This document shows positions 9,227 through 17,855 of a DNA stretch of 64,000 bases, in pieces. Under the pieces are notes generated by a model. The model was not told the origin of the DNA and searched no databases. It saw nothing but the letters and a program-made list of their open reading frames with translations. The position numbers were made by a program, and so were the translations under genes. The stretch's first letter is position 1; the number at the start of each line of letters is the position of its first letter. The DNA is from Tychonema litorale BBK16 (lineage in GTDB: Bacteria; Cyanobacteriota; Cyanobacteriia; Cyanobacteriales; Microcoleaceae): positions 5,001-69,000 of the forward strand of contig NZ_JAKJHX010000010.1 of the NCBI RefSeq assembly GCF_021648855.1, written 5' to 3'.

Positions 9227-10060
9227 ATGACATCGACAAAACTTAACGTCTCTGTTAAAGGAACAGGATTTCCCATCCTGTGTTTGCACGGCCATCCAGG
9301 TTCCGGCAATTGTATGTCTGTTTTCACAGAACACTTATCTCGGCGGTTCCAAACCATCTCTCCAGACTTGCGGGGATATGGTAAAAGCCGCACTTCTATT
9401 CCCTTTGAAATGAGCGATCATCTCCTCGATTTGGAAGCAGTTTTAGACCGATTGGAGATCGATCGCATTTTAGTGATCGGGTGGTCTTTGGGAGGGATTT
9501 TAGCCCTGGAATTAGCGATGAAATATCCGCAGCGAATTACGGGTTTGATTATACTCGCATCCGCAGCTAAACCGAGAGGAAGTCACCCTGCCATATCTTG
9601 GCAAGATAACCTTTATACGGGTTTAGCGGGAATCATCAATTGGGTGATACCGGGTTGGCAGTGGAATATCGATACTTTTGGCAGGCGATCGCTCTTTCGT
9701 TACTTGATACAGCAGCATACAAGCACCCCTTACCGCTATTTAGCTGCCGCAGCTATTCCTGCCTATCTTCAGACTTCTAAGATGGCTACAAATGCGTTAA
9801 ATGTGGCTCTCAGGGCTGGATATAACCGACTACCCAACCTGGGTGAAATTCAATGTCCTTGCTTATTCATGGCTGGAGAGGGCGATCGGCACATCACCTC
9901 AGCATCCAGTTTAGAAACAGCCCAACACCTGAATGACTGTCAGTGGCTGTGCTATCCAAATACAGCCCACTTATTCCCCTGGGAAATTCCCGATCGGGTA
10001 CTCGCAGATATTGATCGCTGGATCGATTCCCTCCCAGAGTCAGCTTTAATTCTTAGTTAA
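9227..10060 (+). CDS. Alpha/beta-fold hydrolase
   Basis: 277 aa. It has an oxyanion-hole motif HGHPGSG (~20-26), the nucleophile elbow GWSLGG (Ser ~87) and a C-terminal catalytic His in NTAHLFPWE. The acidic residue is probably in GEGDRHI. This is a typical cytosolic alpha/beta hydrolase in the MhpC/BioH-like group. The substrate is unknown, with no signal peptide and no operon partner. The gene converges on prmA with only 10 bp between stops. Confidence 0.9.
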   Translation: MTSTKLNVSVKGTGFPILCLHGHPGSGNCMSVFTEHLSRRFQTISPDLRGYGKSRTSIPFEMSDHLLDLEAVLDRLEIDRILVIGWSLGGILALELAMKYPQRITGLIILASAAKPRGSHPAISWQDNLYTGLAGIINWVIPGWQWNIDTFGRRSLFRYLIQQHTSTPYRYLAAAAIPAYLQTSKMATNALNVALRAGYNRLPNLGEIQCPCLFMAGEGDRHITSASSLETAQHLNDCQWLCYPNTAHLFPWEIPDRVLADIDRWIDSLPESALILS

Positions 10061-10070
10061 TCTAAGATTG

Positions 10071-10961
10071 TTAACTACGCCGAATATTAAAACAACACCA
10101 ATCTTGGCGCTTCCACAAAGTAGCGACAATCCAACCGTTCTGTTCGAGAGTATCAGCAATTGGCTTAGCTTGATCGAGCAGAATGCCGCTGAGTACGGCC
10201 CAAGTTGTGGGTTTGCTAATTTCCGTGAATTGGGGAATTAAATCGATGATTACTTCTGCTAAAATATTGCACATGAAACCGTCTAAAGGCTCATTGACCA
10301 GTTCTTTTAGCCGATCAATACTACCGAGTTCGGAAACTAACTGCTGCGAGTTAATGCGGTTGAGTTGTCTGTTGCTAATGGTCGATCGCACCGCCAAAGG
10401 ATCTGTATCCAAAGCATAAACCTTTGTGGCTCCCAACAACACTGCGCCGATCGACAAAATACCCGATCCGCAGCCAATATCGGCAAGTACATATTTTTTG
10501 TCATCAAAACCGAGACGCATTTCCAGCGACTCCAGACAAAGCTGAGTGGTAGCATGAGCACCAGTACCGAAAGCTACACCGGGATCTAAACGCAAAATGA
10601 GGCGATCGGGATTAGTCGGTAAAGGCAACCAAGCCGGATAAACTAAAAAGCGATCGCCAATTTCTTGAGGTTGCCAATACTGCTTCCAAGTATTGCCCCA
10701 ATCCTCTTCCTCAATCAAATCCCACTGCATAGCTGGCAAAGGCAAACCCGCGCAGAGGGCATCTTGGCGCAGCCATAACGACAGGGCGGCCAAATCCAGC
10801 AATCCAGCCTTTTCTTCGGGGAGGTAAGCCGACATCAAACAAGAATTGCTTTTCATCTGACTGACACTTCCCTGACAGCCGAACATTTCCAAACGCCAGA
10901 AGATGATGTCCTCTAATGCCGGATCGCAAAGAACTCGAATTTCCCACCAGCTATGTGCCAT
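10071..10961 (-). CDS. prmA: Ribosomal protein L11 methyltransferase
   Basis: 296 aa. The Rossmann methyltransferase core begins at [13 protein letters not shown] (SAM-binding motif I) with the acidic motif II in YALDTDPLA. The N-terminal substrate-recognition domain ([18 protein letters not shown]) is typical of PrmA, which trimethylates L11 of the ribosome. Length matches the family. It starts with ATG and is a single gene. Confidence 0.96.
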   Translation of the reverse strand: MAHSWWEIRVLCDPALEDIIFWRLEMFGCQGSVSQMKSNSCLMSAYLPEEKAGLLDLAALSLWLRQDALCAGLPLPAMQWDLIEEEDWGNTWKQYWQPQEIGDRFLVYPAWLPLPTNPDRLILRLDPGVAFGTGAHATTQLCLESLEMRLGFDDKKYVLADIGCGSGILSIGAVLLGATKVYALDTDPLAVRSTISNRQLNRINSQQLVSELGSIDRLKELVNEPLDGFMCNILAEVIIDLIPQFTEISKPTTWAVLSGILLDQAKPIADTLEQNGWIVATLWKRQDWCCFNIRRS

Positions 10962-11286
10962 AACGATTTTATATTTTAGATTTGAGACTTTAAATTGGGG
11001 GGTAGGAATCGAGATATTAATACACCAATTAATATTTTGAAGAGGGCAATTAGATCAATTCAGGTTGCACCGGAATGATGTTGAGTGTTAACTGCGCCGA
11101 GAAAGAGCCCTTCGATTACGCTCAGGATAAATGCCCTGCGTTGGGTTGACTGTTTGAATAATACCGATGCAACCGGAAATAATATTACAGATTTAAATCG
11201 GGCAACCACGGGGGGATTGCCCCTACAAAGAATCAAACAGCCCCCGTTATAACGACACGCTATAACGGGGAGAATCTCACAATACC
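10962..11286. other. Intergenic region between prmA and serA
   Basis: No gene is seen. It contains a GGGCAACCACGGGGGGATTGCCC palindrome near 11199-11222 and the serA stem-loop at 11239-11268. The stretch 11040-11190 shows nothing recognisable. Confidence 0.5.
11239..11268 (-). terminator. Stem-loop downstream of serA
   Basis: CCCCGTTATAGC and GTTATAACGGGG (minus-strand order) form a 12-bp, one-mismatch stem about 20 nt after the serA stop. No clean T-run follows, so termination strength is uncertain. Confidence 0.55.
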
Positions 11287-12870
11287 TCAGAGATTGACTG
11301 TATAAGCGTCCCGAATCCCTGGAACTTTGATGATTTCAGCCAAAATCCCCTCTGGTAAAGGGTCATCCAGGCTCAGAACCATCACTGCGTCACCACGCAC
11401 GATTTTACGGCCTACCTGCATACTGGCAATATTGACATTAAAACTGCCCAACTGGGAACCAATTCTGCCAATAATTCCCGGCATATCGCGATGCAAGGTA
11501 AATAACATATGGTGAGTGGGAGCAACGTTGACTGGGAAATCGTCAACGCTGGTAATCCGAATTTCGCTGTCCCCAAGCACAGCACCGGTGACGGTGTGTT
11601 CGCCGAGAGTTCCCTTGGCATTGAGGCGCAGGGAGCCTGTGTAGTCGCGAATGGAAGCGTCTCTGGTTTCAACGACGCGAATTCCGCGTTCTTTGGCTTC
11701 GATGCTGGCGTTGACGTAGTTAACGCGCTCTCGCAAGGCTTGGGAAAGTAGGCCTTTGAGAGAGGCGACGACTACGGGCTGGCTTTGATTACTTGCCAAT
11801 TCGCCTTGGAGTTGGACGTTGAGGTAATCGACTCGGCCTCCGGCTAGTTGGCTGACAAGGTTGCCGAGGGTTTCGGCGAGTTGCAGGTATGGTTTGAGTT
11901 TTTCGATCGAGTCTGGGTAAATTCCTGGTATGTTAACAGCCGATCGCGCTGGCAATCCTAATAGTACATCACGGATTTGTTCGGCAACGTCGATCGCCAC
12001 ATTCACTTGAGCTTCGGCGGTGGATGCACCCAAGTGAGGTGTCAGCACGATGTTTTGGCCAACACTCCGCAGAGGAGAATCAGCTTCGAGGGGTTCATTT
12101 TCATAAACATCGATCGCAGCGCCAGCAATCTTCCCGGATTTAATCGCTTCAGCTAGGGCTGCTTCGTCGATGATGCCACCTCTAGCACAGTTAATGATGC
12201 GGGCCGTAGGCTTCATCTTCGATAGCACTTCAGCATTAATTAGGTGCTTAGTTTCGGGGGTTTTGGGGATGTGCAGTGTGATGTAGTCAGATTCGCACAT
12301 CAGCAATTCGAGTTCTACTAAGCGACAACCCAACTGTTCGGCTCTTTCGGCGGAAATAAAAGGATCATAGGCTAGGAGTTTCATGCCCATTGCTTTGGCT
12401 GCGGCGGCGAAGTGGGAACCGATTTTGCCTAAACCGACGATACCGAGGGTTTTTTTGTAAACTTCTACGCCAATGAAGCGATTGCGTTCCCATTTACCAC
12501 TTTTGACAGATGCGTTGGCTTCTGGGATGTGACGGGACATGGAGAGCATCATGGCGATCGCGTGTTCGGCCGCCGCGATCGTGTTACCTTCGGGGGAGTT
12601 GACGACGACAATTCCTTTGCGGGTGGCGGCGGGTACGTCTACGTTATCTACACCAACTCCGGCGCGGCCGATGATTTTGAGCAAGTTGCCAGCTTCGATG
12701 ATTTCTTTGGTAACTTGGGTGCCAGAACGGATCATTAAAGCGTCGTAATCTGGAATAATTCGTACCAGTTCTGCTGCTGACAGTCCTGTGTTAACGTCAA
12801 CTTGAGCGACTTGAGAGAGGATATCAATTCCGGCTTGGTCGATCGGATCGGATACTAAAACTTTAGGCAT
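11287..12870 (-). CDS. serA: D-3-phosphoglycerate dehydrogenase
   Basis: 527 aa from the ATG at 12870 (MPKVLVSDPID). An upstream TTG adds three residues and is less likely. It catalyses the first step of serine synthesis, 3-phosphoglycerate to phosphohydroxypyruvate with NAD+. The NAD-binding motif is GIVGLGKIGSHFA; the catalytic Arg is in NCARGGIID and the catalytic His in TPHLGAST. After ~320 residues come the intervening (ASB) domain and a C-terminal ACT domain (FTLHRDMPGIIGRIGSQLG) that normally binds serine. The long form of the enzyme is usual in cyanobacteria. Confidence 0.97.
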   Translation of the reverse strand: MPKVLVSDPIDQAGIDILSQVAQVDVNTGLSAAELVRIIPDYDALMIRSGTQVTKEIIEAGNLLKIIGRAGVGVDNVDVPAATRKGIVVVNSPEGNTIAAAEHAIAMMLSMSRHIPEANASVKSGKWERNRFIGVEVYKKTLGIVGLGKIGSHFAAAAKAMGMKLLAYDPFISAERAEQLGCRLVELELLMCESDYITLHIPKTPETKHLINAEVLSKMKPTARIINCARGGIIDEAALAEAIKSGKIAGAAIDVYENEPLEADSPLRSVGQNIVLTPHLGASTAEAQVNVAIDVAEQIRDVLLGLPARSAVNIPGIYPDSIEKLKPYLQLAETLGNLVSQLAGGRVDYLNVQLQGELASNQSQPVVVASLKGLLSQALRERVNYVNASIEAKERGIRVVETRDASIRDYTGSLRLNAKGTLGEHTVTGAVLGDSEIRITSVDDFPVNVAPTHHMLFTLHRDMPGIIGRIGSQLGSFNVNIASMQVGRKIVRGDAVMVLSLDDPLPEGILAEIIKVPGIRDAYTVNL

Positions 12871-13151
12871 AGTAAGCAATTGAGTGGAATCAGTAAAAAT
12901 AGGCGGAGCGAGCTCAAAGTTGAGACTTAAACTTGGAGCAGTATCTTACAGCTCAGCTTAAACTTGCCTTTGTGCAGTTTGAATTGTATCTGCATTTGGT
13001 CAAGACCGACCGTTTTTACTTGAAATATTTTAGGTTTGAGGGTTCTTGAAGACTCAAACTGTCTTAAAATCCCCGAACTGCTTAGCTAGTAAGTCTTTTC
13101 AGGTTATAATAAAATTATGTATCTTAGCTGAATTATCAGGAATTGTCTTTA

Positions 13152-13658
13152 ATGAATTATCTTATTGCCGTACTGCCCGATCGAATGCAAGCCGAAGCAG
13201 CCTATTGTGCTCTAGAAAAAGAAGGCTTACCGATGAAACAGGTAAGTATTTTGGGCCGTGGCTACAAAACTGCTGATGAATTTGGCTTGATCGACCCGAA
13301 TCAGCAAGCGAAGAAACAAGCTAAAATGATGGCTGTTTGGCTGATTCCTTTTGGGTTTATTGCTGGTTTTACTTTCAGTTTGATTACTGAGTTGAGGACT
13401 TTTGCTTGGGCCGGGGAATTTGGCGATCATGCGATCGGTGGTGTATTAGGTGCGATCGCCGGTGCGATGGGTAGTGTGTTTGTGGGAGGTGCTGGCGGCA
13501 TGGCTTTTGGTAGCGGCGATGCTTTACCTTACCGCAACCGTTTGAATGCTGGTAAGTTTTTGATTGCGGTGAAGGGTTCTGATGATTTGACGGGGAAAGC
13601 TGCGAATATTTTGCAGCAGTTTGAACCGGAAAATATGCAAGGTTATACAGAGACTTAG
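13152..13658 (+). CDS. Small membrane protein with glycine-zipper helix, function unknown
   Basis: 168 aa from the ATG at 13152. The N-terminal ~55 residues resemble a small alpha/beta domain (PDRMQAEAAYCALEKEGLP) of the kind seen in general-stress membrane proteins. Next come one hydrophobic segment (MMAVWLIPFGFIAGF) and a Gly-rich segment (GGVLGAIAGAMGSVFVGGAGG) with glycine-zipper spacing. A short charged C-terminus follows. It is conserved-looking in cyanobacteria but no function can be assigned. Upstream is a 280-bp AT-rich gap shared divergently with serA. Confidence 0.8.
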   Translation: MNYLIAVLPDRMQAEAAYCALEKEGLPMKQVSILGRGYKTADEFGLIDPNQQAKKQAKMMAVWLIPFGFIAGFTFSLITELRTFAWAGEFGDHAIGGVLGAIAGAMGSVFVGGAGGMAFGSGDALPYRNRLNAGKFLIAVKGSDDLTGKAANILQQFEPENMQGYTET

Positions 13659-13784
13659 TTATTGGTTATTTGTTATTTGTTATTAGATATCTCCAAAACA
13701 GCCAGTTTTGAACAGGCAAGATGCCTATTCCACAATAATAATTGGAGAGGTATATTGGTTTTGGTTATTGGTTATCTGTTGGCT

Positions 13785-13887
13785 TGAATAACGAATAACG
13801 AGTAACAAATAACAAATAACGAGTAACAAATAACGAATAACGAATAACGAATAACGAATAACGAACAACAAATAACGAGTAACAAAG
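13785..13887. repeat. Heptanucleotide tandem repeat (AATAACG/AGTAACA)n
   Basis: About 14 head-to-tail 7-mers built on AATAACG, AGTAACA and AATAACA, immediately before the S4-protein gene. A shorter inverted run (TTATTGG/TTATTTG) lies at 13660-13685 and again at 13752-13775, so the region can fold on itself. This is the short tandemly repeated repetitive sequence type known in filamentous cyanobacteria. Confidence 0.85.
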
Positions 13888-13894
13888 ATTAATT

Positions 13895-14680
13895 ATGGCA
13901 AATTTGCAAAGAGAAGAACTGTTAAAAGGTATTGAAAATCGTGAATCGGTGGCGCGAGTGATTGATTGCGCCGAACAAGCTATTAAAACTTGGGAAGTTA
14001 CTCTGACTGATTTTATGTCGCCTCCTGAATTAGCGGATGCTAAAGTCGTATTTAATCGTTTGAGTGATGTGGAGTTGGTAGCTTGGGGTGGATATCCGCA
14101 GGCGGAAAGACAAAGAATTGCGATCGCGCGATCGGAAATTGCGATCGACTCTGCTAGTGTTAACATTGCTGCGATCGAAATCGCTGGCAACTTCCTCTTC
14201 GATACAGCTTCTCATCGCGACTTTTTGGGGGCGATGTTGGGTACGGGAATTGTCCGGGAAAAAACTGGTGATGTGATTGTGTTGGGAGAACGTGGGGCCC
14301 AGGCGATTGTGATGCCTGAGATGGTAGAGTATTTGGAGATGAGTTTGCAACAAGTGCGATCGGTAACAGTTAAAACTCGCCGCATTGAGTTGAGTGAGCT
14401 CAAAATTAGGGAACCAAAAAAGAAAGAAATGGTGACAGTTGAAGCCTCGATGAGATTGGATGCTGTGGCTTCTGCGGGATTCGCCATGTCTCGCAGCAAA
14501 ATGGTAGATTTAATTGACGGTGGCGATGTGCGAGTTAATTGGAAAGACATTACTCAAGCTAGTCATAATGTCAAGTCGGGAGATTTAATCGCTGTTAGTG
14601 GTAAGGGAAGATTGGAAATTGGGGAAGTTGCGGTTACGAAGAAGGAACGTTATCGAGTCCAGTTAACTCGATATTTGTAA
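13895..14680 (+). CDS. S4-domain RNA-binding protein (YlmH-like, photosystem II S4 protein family)
   Basis: 261 aa. The N-terminal ~170 residues match the YlmH-type fold. The C-terminal S4 domain begins at MRLDAVASAGFAMSRSKMVDLIDGGDVRVNWK (residues ~185-217 span this), a classic RNA-binding alpha-L motif. Cyanobacterial members are annotated as photosystem II S4 domain proteins. In Firmicutes YlmH works in ribosome rescue, so a translation role is plausible. It starts with ATG directly after the heptamer array. Confidence 0.88.
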   Translation: MANLQREELLKGIENRESVARVIDCAEQAIKTWEVTLTDFMSPPELADAKVVFNRLSDVELVAWGGYPQAERQRIAIARSEIAIDSASVNIAAIEIAGNFLFDTASHRDFLGAMLGTGIVREKTGDVIVLGERGAQAIVMPEMVEYLEMSLQQVRSVTVKTRRIELSELKIREPKKKEMVTVEASMRLDAVASAGFAMSRSKMVDLIDGGDVRVNWKDITQASHNVKSGDLIAVSGKGRLEIGEVAVTKKERYRVQLTRYL

Positions 14681-14684
14681 TTTA

Positions 14685-14831
14685 TTACCTAGATACCAAA
14701 AAATTTTCGATCGCATCGCTAGCAGTTTTAACCCCATTCTCTGCCGCCATAGTTTGCTGAATTTCTAGCGCTCTATTTTTGTAGCACGAATTGCCTAATA
14801 ATTGCTTTAATTCCTGGGCTGCAAGATTAGA
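14685..14831 (-). pseudogene. C-terminal remnant of a glycosyltransferase
   Basis: A minus-strand frame reads NLAAQELKQLLGN then a helix with AAENGVKTASDAIENFL and a stop at 14685-14687. This looks like the last ~45 residues of a family-1/MGT-type glycosyltransferase. It has no start and begins exactly where pstS homology ends, in a different frame from the pstS fragment. It is best read as one side of a deletion junction. Confidence 0.5.
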
Positions 14832-15046
14832 ATGCCACCACCACTGCCAATAGCAGTGTATTGGAACTTAACCCCTGTTTCCCGTTCGTATTCAGCGCTA
14901 TAGCGCTGATAAAGAGGTTCGGAAAAAGAAGCACCACCACCCTTAAGTAATTGCGCTCCAGCAACATTAGTAGTGAAAGCAATTGTTGTTGCAGTTAGTG
15001 TGGCAGCGACAATTCTCTGCCAATTACCGATCGTAAATGTCTTCAT
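14807..15046 (-). pseudogene. pstS: Truncated phosphate-binding protein PstS (N-terminus only)
   Basis: 79 codons. A signal peptide (MKTFTIGNWQRIVAATLT... ending FTTNVAGAQ) is followed by GGGASFSEPLYQRYSAEYE and the phosphate-loop start YTAIGSGGGI. All are characteristic of mature PstS, which is normally ~350 aa. After GSGGGI the homology stops, the frame reads ILILQPRN and terminates, and the next DNA resembles a glycosyltransferase tail. The start overlaps the upstream 48-aa ORF by ATGA. The product, if made, would be a secreted ~50-residue peptide that cannot bind phosphate. Confidence 0.8.
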
Positions 15047-15189
15047 ATACTGTCAGTAAAAGATTGAGCCTGAGCATCACCAAAATAAACAGAGGAGGCG
15101 AGGATAGCTATTCCTGCAATTGTTAAAATTTTCCACGAAGTAGCCATGCAGGAAATTGGCATTTTTTTAGTTGTTTCTTTCTGGTTCAT
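15043..15189 (-). CDS. 48-aa secreted peptide ORF between two phosphate-binding genes
   Basis: It starts MNQKETTKKMPIS and has a hydrophobic core ILTIAGIAILASSVYF, then GDAQAQS, a likely signal-peptidase I site, leaving fewer than ten mature residues. Its ATG overlaps the stop of the upstream lipoprotein (ATGA), and its stop overlaps the ATG of the truncated pstS (ATGA). It is therefore translationally coupled on both sides. It could be the leftover signal peptide of another exported protein lost in the same rearrangement, or a real small protein. Confidence 0.5.
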   Translation of the reverse strand: MNQKETTKKMPISCMATSWKILTIAGIAILASSVYFGDAQAQSFTDSI

Positions 15190-16253
15190 TTCAATTGTAA
15201 AAACTTAGTTTTTGACTCATCCAATACGGTTGGTTTAACTGGAAAATAGCCCAAGCCAGAAATTTCTTCGTTCACATTGGTCAAGTAATAGTTAACAAAA
15301 CCTGCTACTTCCGATCGCTGCCGAATCGCTTTGGCATCTGCATAAATATACAGCGGACGAGTGATCGGATATGTTGACAAAAAAGGGTCTACTTTATCAA
15401 TAGCGATCGCCCTCACTTTGTCGCGGTTTTGTTGATAGGAGGCATACTCTAAAAAGCCAACCATGTAGGGATTAATTAAAGCCTCTGAGTGCAACTGCTC
15501 TACAAAGTCATAAAATGTCGTATTGGGAGCATTAGTAAGTTGGCTAACGTTCCCTTTGATAATAGTTTGGGAAAGTAGGTCAACTGAGCCTCCCGTACCA
15601 GCCCCCGCTGGGACAATGCGTTTAATCAGCTCTTTTGGCCATGTGGGATTGACATCTGACCACTTTTGAACAGTGAATACCTTTGCCAATTCGTCGCGCG
15701 TCAAACTGTTTGGGAGGAAACTATTCTGAGAACTGACTACAATGGTGACAGCATCGGTGGCTATTTGAAAGCCGATCGGCTCAACACCTGACTTGGCACA
15801 AGCTGCTAATTCCTGACTGGTAATCTGGCGAACTGCATTGACAATATCTACCTTTTTCTCCTCGCAAAATAGCTTGAAGCCAACCTGAGTATCAATACCA
15901 GCGATATTAATCTTGCTGGGATACCCCTCTTGGATAAAGCGTTGCGCGATAGCTTGACTGATTGGCAAAACTACCTGACTTCCAGATATTGACAGTGTTC
16001 CTTCTAGTTCTATGGGTTTTACCTCCAGAAGCACAATGCCCTGTTTCGCTGAGTCTTGAGTTGAGGGTGATTTAACTAATTTCCCCTCGACTTTCTGAAT
16101 ACCCAACTTTTCTTTTGCAGATTGGTCTGCACTAGCTCGATCGTCAATATTTGCTTTTGAGATTTTCGATTGACCAGCGCAGGCTGTCAATACTAAAACT
16201 ATGTTGAGCAAAAATAAGTAATTCAGGTAATTTTTGGCTCTGCTTATTCTCAT
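15186..16253 (-). CDS. PstS-family phosphate-binding lipoprotein (SphX-like)
   Basis: 355 aa from the ATG at 16253; the open frame continues 74 codons upstream into the IscB element and that part is not expected to be translated. The N-terminus is a lipoprotein signal, with lipobox LTAC (MRISRAKNYL.. VLVLTACAG). The body is a PBP2-like phosphate-binding domain: LSISGSQVVLPISQAIAQ, the AGAGTGGSVDL anion loop, and a C-terminal region ending in LGYFPV. It would capture phosphate for a Pst ABC transporter, but no pstC/A/B is in the window. The native promoter appears displaced, because the IscB element ends ~20 bp before the start codon. Confidence 0.88.
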   Translation of the reverse strand: MRISRAKNYLNYLFLLNIVLVLTACAGQSKISKANIDDRASADQSAKEKLGIQKVEGKLVKSPSTQDSAKQGIVLLEVKPIELEGTLSISGSQVVLPISQAIAQRFIQEGYPSKINIAGIDTQVGFKLFCEEKKVDIVNAVRQITSQELAACAKSGVEPIGFQIATDAVTIVVSSQNSFLPNSLTRDELAKVFTVQKWSDVNPTWPKELIKRIVPAGAGTGGSVDLLSQTIIKGNVSQLTNAPNTTFYDFVEQLHSEALINPYMVGFLEYASYQQNRDKVRAIAIDKVDPFLSTYPITRPLYIYADAKAIRQRSEVAGFVNYYLTNVNEEISGLGYFPVKPTVLDESKTKFLQLK

Positions 16254-16341
16254 AAAAAACGCTCGGTAAGTGGGAAACTCAGCGACTTTAGTCCTGAGAG
16301 GGAAACGACCCGGCGGTTTCAACCGCCTTGAATCTTCAAAT

Positions 16342-17613
16342 TCAAAATGCGTAACTGTAGCCATCTTTTCTGTGAACAATTTTGCAGTATTTATGGCTAA
16401 TCCCTTGCACCAATTCTGATGTTGAGATATTGAACGAACCCGTCGTCCTAACTGCAACCCGACCAACGTATTCACCTATTTTCTTGCCACTCGTCACAAC
16501 TGATTTTACGATGTCACCCGTTTGAAAGCCTTTAACAAACTTGTTTCTCGGTACGTACCGAGAAGGAAAGCCAAACTTGTCTGTGCGACATATTTGCCTG
16601 GTTCCATGTCCAGTCGCCTTGATTAGCAGCGGCTTATTTGTCAAGATTTCTAGCGATTCAACTTGACCTACACAGGCAGCATCAAGCCAATGGGTTTTAG
16701 GTAGCTTTAATCGAACACGATTAAACTTGGTTAGTCCGCCCGAACCCGTTAAAACAGATATTCCTGTTTTTTTCAGTCGAGAGAGCAAGGCCCATCGAGT
16801 CGAATTTACCGCAGCAGCATCCTTTAGGGGACGCTTGGCTTGTGCAAGAATTCTCCTCAAGATGTCAGGTTTCTTGCTTAAGAATTGTTCAATGTTTTGA
16901 GTGCCTTTCTTGAGATTACACTTCTCGCAAGCAAGGCAAAGGTTAGAAATTCGATCGCTTCCACCTTTGGCTTTGGGGTGAATATGTTCAACTTGCAATG
17001 GCACATTCTCAGCGCTACAGTAAGCACATTTCCTGTTCCATTTATTCAATAGGTATTCACGGACTTCGTAACCTTGTAACTCGCCTTGCTGGTATTCGAT
17101 TCCTGAAATCTCAGGGTTTTCAAGTTGTTGCATATCAAATCTGACAAGCTCTTGAACGATTGCACCGATCGGTGCAAGTCTGCGTAATTTGTTAACCCAA
17201 GTTAGGGTGGTTTCTACCCGGTGCTGTAAGGATGGCGCTAACCAACCTTCTTTACGGGTACGATTCAAAAACCTTGCTTGGCGGTAACGAGTGTGACAGT
17301 TTCGTCTTCCCCGACGCAGCGAACGACGGGAGTTAAGGCTTGCTTTGATGGTTTGACCACGATGGGTTAACTCTGCACCAAAAATTACTTTTTCGCCTTG
17401 CAATAAGGCGATACCTGTAGTTTTGGAGCCAGGATCTATTTTCAAAGCAATCGGTTCGGGGGTTGTAGTTAACGCCACTTTCAAGATGATGGTAAGCGGA
17501 TACTTCCGAAATACCGCAGCTTTGCCAGCGTTCAACAACCTACGTGCTTGACCGGGTTGAACCGGACTAAGTGGTCTTTTTTCGGTGTCTAGAACAAAAA
17601 CAAAATTAGACAT
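16342..17613 (-). CDS. iscB: IscB RNA-guided nuclease (RuvC + HNH), OMEGA system
   Basis: 423 aa from the ATG at 17613 with strong Shine-Dalgarno GGGAGG; a TTG eleven codons upstream is unlikely. Domain order is N-terminal PLMP domain (motif RPLSP, 13-17), RuvC-I (KIDPGSKTTG, D60) and an Arg-rich bridge helix (~94-120). RuvC-II follows (VQELVRFD, E155), then HNH with zinc cysteines C196/C199 and C229/C232 and catalytic VEHIHP (H210). RuvC-III is HWLDAA (H308, D311), before a C-terminal TAM-interacting region. This is the Cas9 ancestor family. IscB cleaves DNA with a guide carried on the omega RNA encoded just 5'. Length is typical, with no frameshift or lost catalytic residue. A CRISPR array and TnpA are absent. 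Confidence 0.93.
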   Translation of the reverse strand: MSNFVFVLDTEKRPLSPVQPGQARRLLNAGKAAVFRKYPLTIILKVALTTTPEPIALKIDPGSKTTGIALLQGEKVIFGAELTHRGQTIKASLNSRRSLRRGRRNCHTRYRQARFLNRTRKEGWLAPSLQHRVETTLTWVNKLRRLAPIGAIVQELVRFDMQQLENPEISGIEYQQGELQGYEVREYLLNKWNRKCAYCSAENVPLQVEHIHPKAKGGSDRISNLCLACEKCNLKKGTQNIEQFLSKKPDILRRILAQAKRPLKDAAAVNSTRWALLSRLKKTGISVLTGSGGLTKFNRVRLKLPKTHWLDAACVGQVESLEILTNKPLLIKATGHGTRQICRTDKFGFPSRYVPRNKFVKGFQTGDIVKSVVTSGKKIGEYVGRVAVRTTGSFNISTSELVQGISHKYCKIVHRKDGYSYAF

Positions 17614-17855
17614 TTCAGTCCTCCCTTGCGGGGTAATGTTAGGCAACGCCCAATGTTATAAAGGCTTGTTAGGCTAGTAGCACCGTTCCAGTGACTTTAG
17701 AACTGTTTAACTACTAGCGACAGAGCAGGGGACTAGCTTCGCATCCACGGGGTGTCGTGACCTGAATAACGTAGTCATTTAAGACTTAGGCTGGTCAGTA
17801 CAGCTTGTTCGATCGCTCTTACAAGCTCAGTGGCTTGAACCCTGAGTTACTGACT
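17614..17855 (-). ncRNA. HEARO / omega RNA of IscB
   Basis: This lies immediately 5' of iscB on the same strand. At its 5' end GTCAGTA (17848-17854) pairs with TACTGAC (17794-17800). The pair encloses two hairpins, CTCAG../CTGAG (17826-17846) and CTTGT../ACAAG (17804-17825), making a three-way junction. Further on, GCTAGTAG pairs with CTACTAGC around a GTTC/GAAC hairpin, and AGTC pairs with GACT. The 3' end has a CCC-GCAA-GGG tetraloop hairpin whose 3' arm is the iscB ribosome-binding site. Upstream position and nested stems fit the HEARO RNA family; the guide should be the ~16 nt 5' of GTCAGTA. Confidence 0.82.

Noticed and set aside
13765..14190. Minus-strand ORF with repeated RYSLFV
   Set aside because: It is a translation of the heptamer array running antisense into the S4 gene.
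16254..16475. N-terminal extension of the phosphate-binding protein
   Set aside because: The extension lies in the IscB element; the lipoprotein signal starts at the ATG at 16253.
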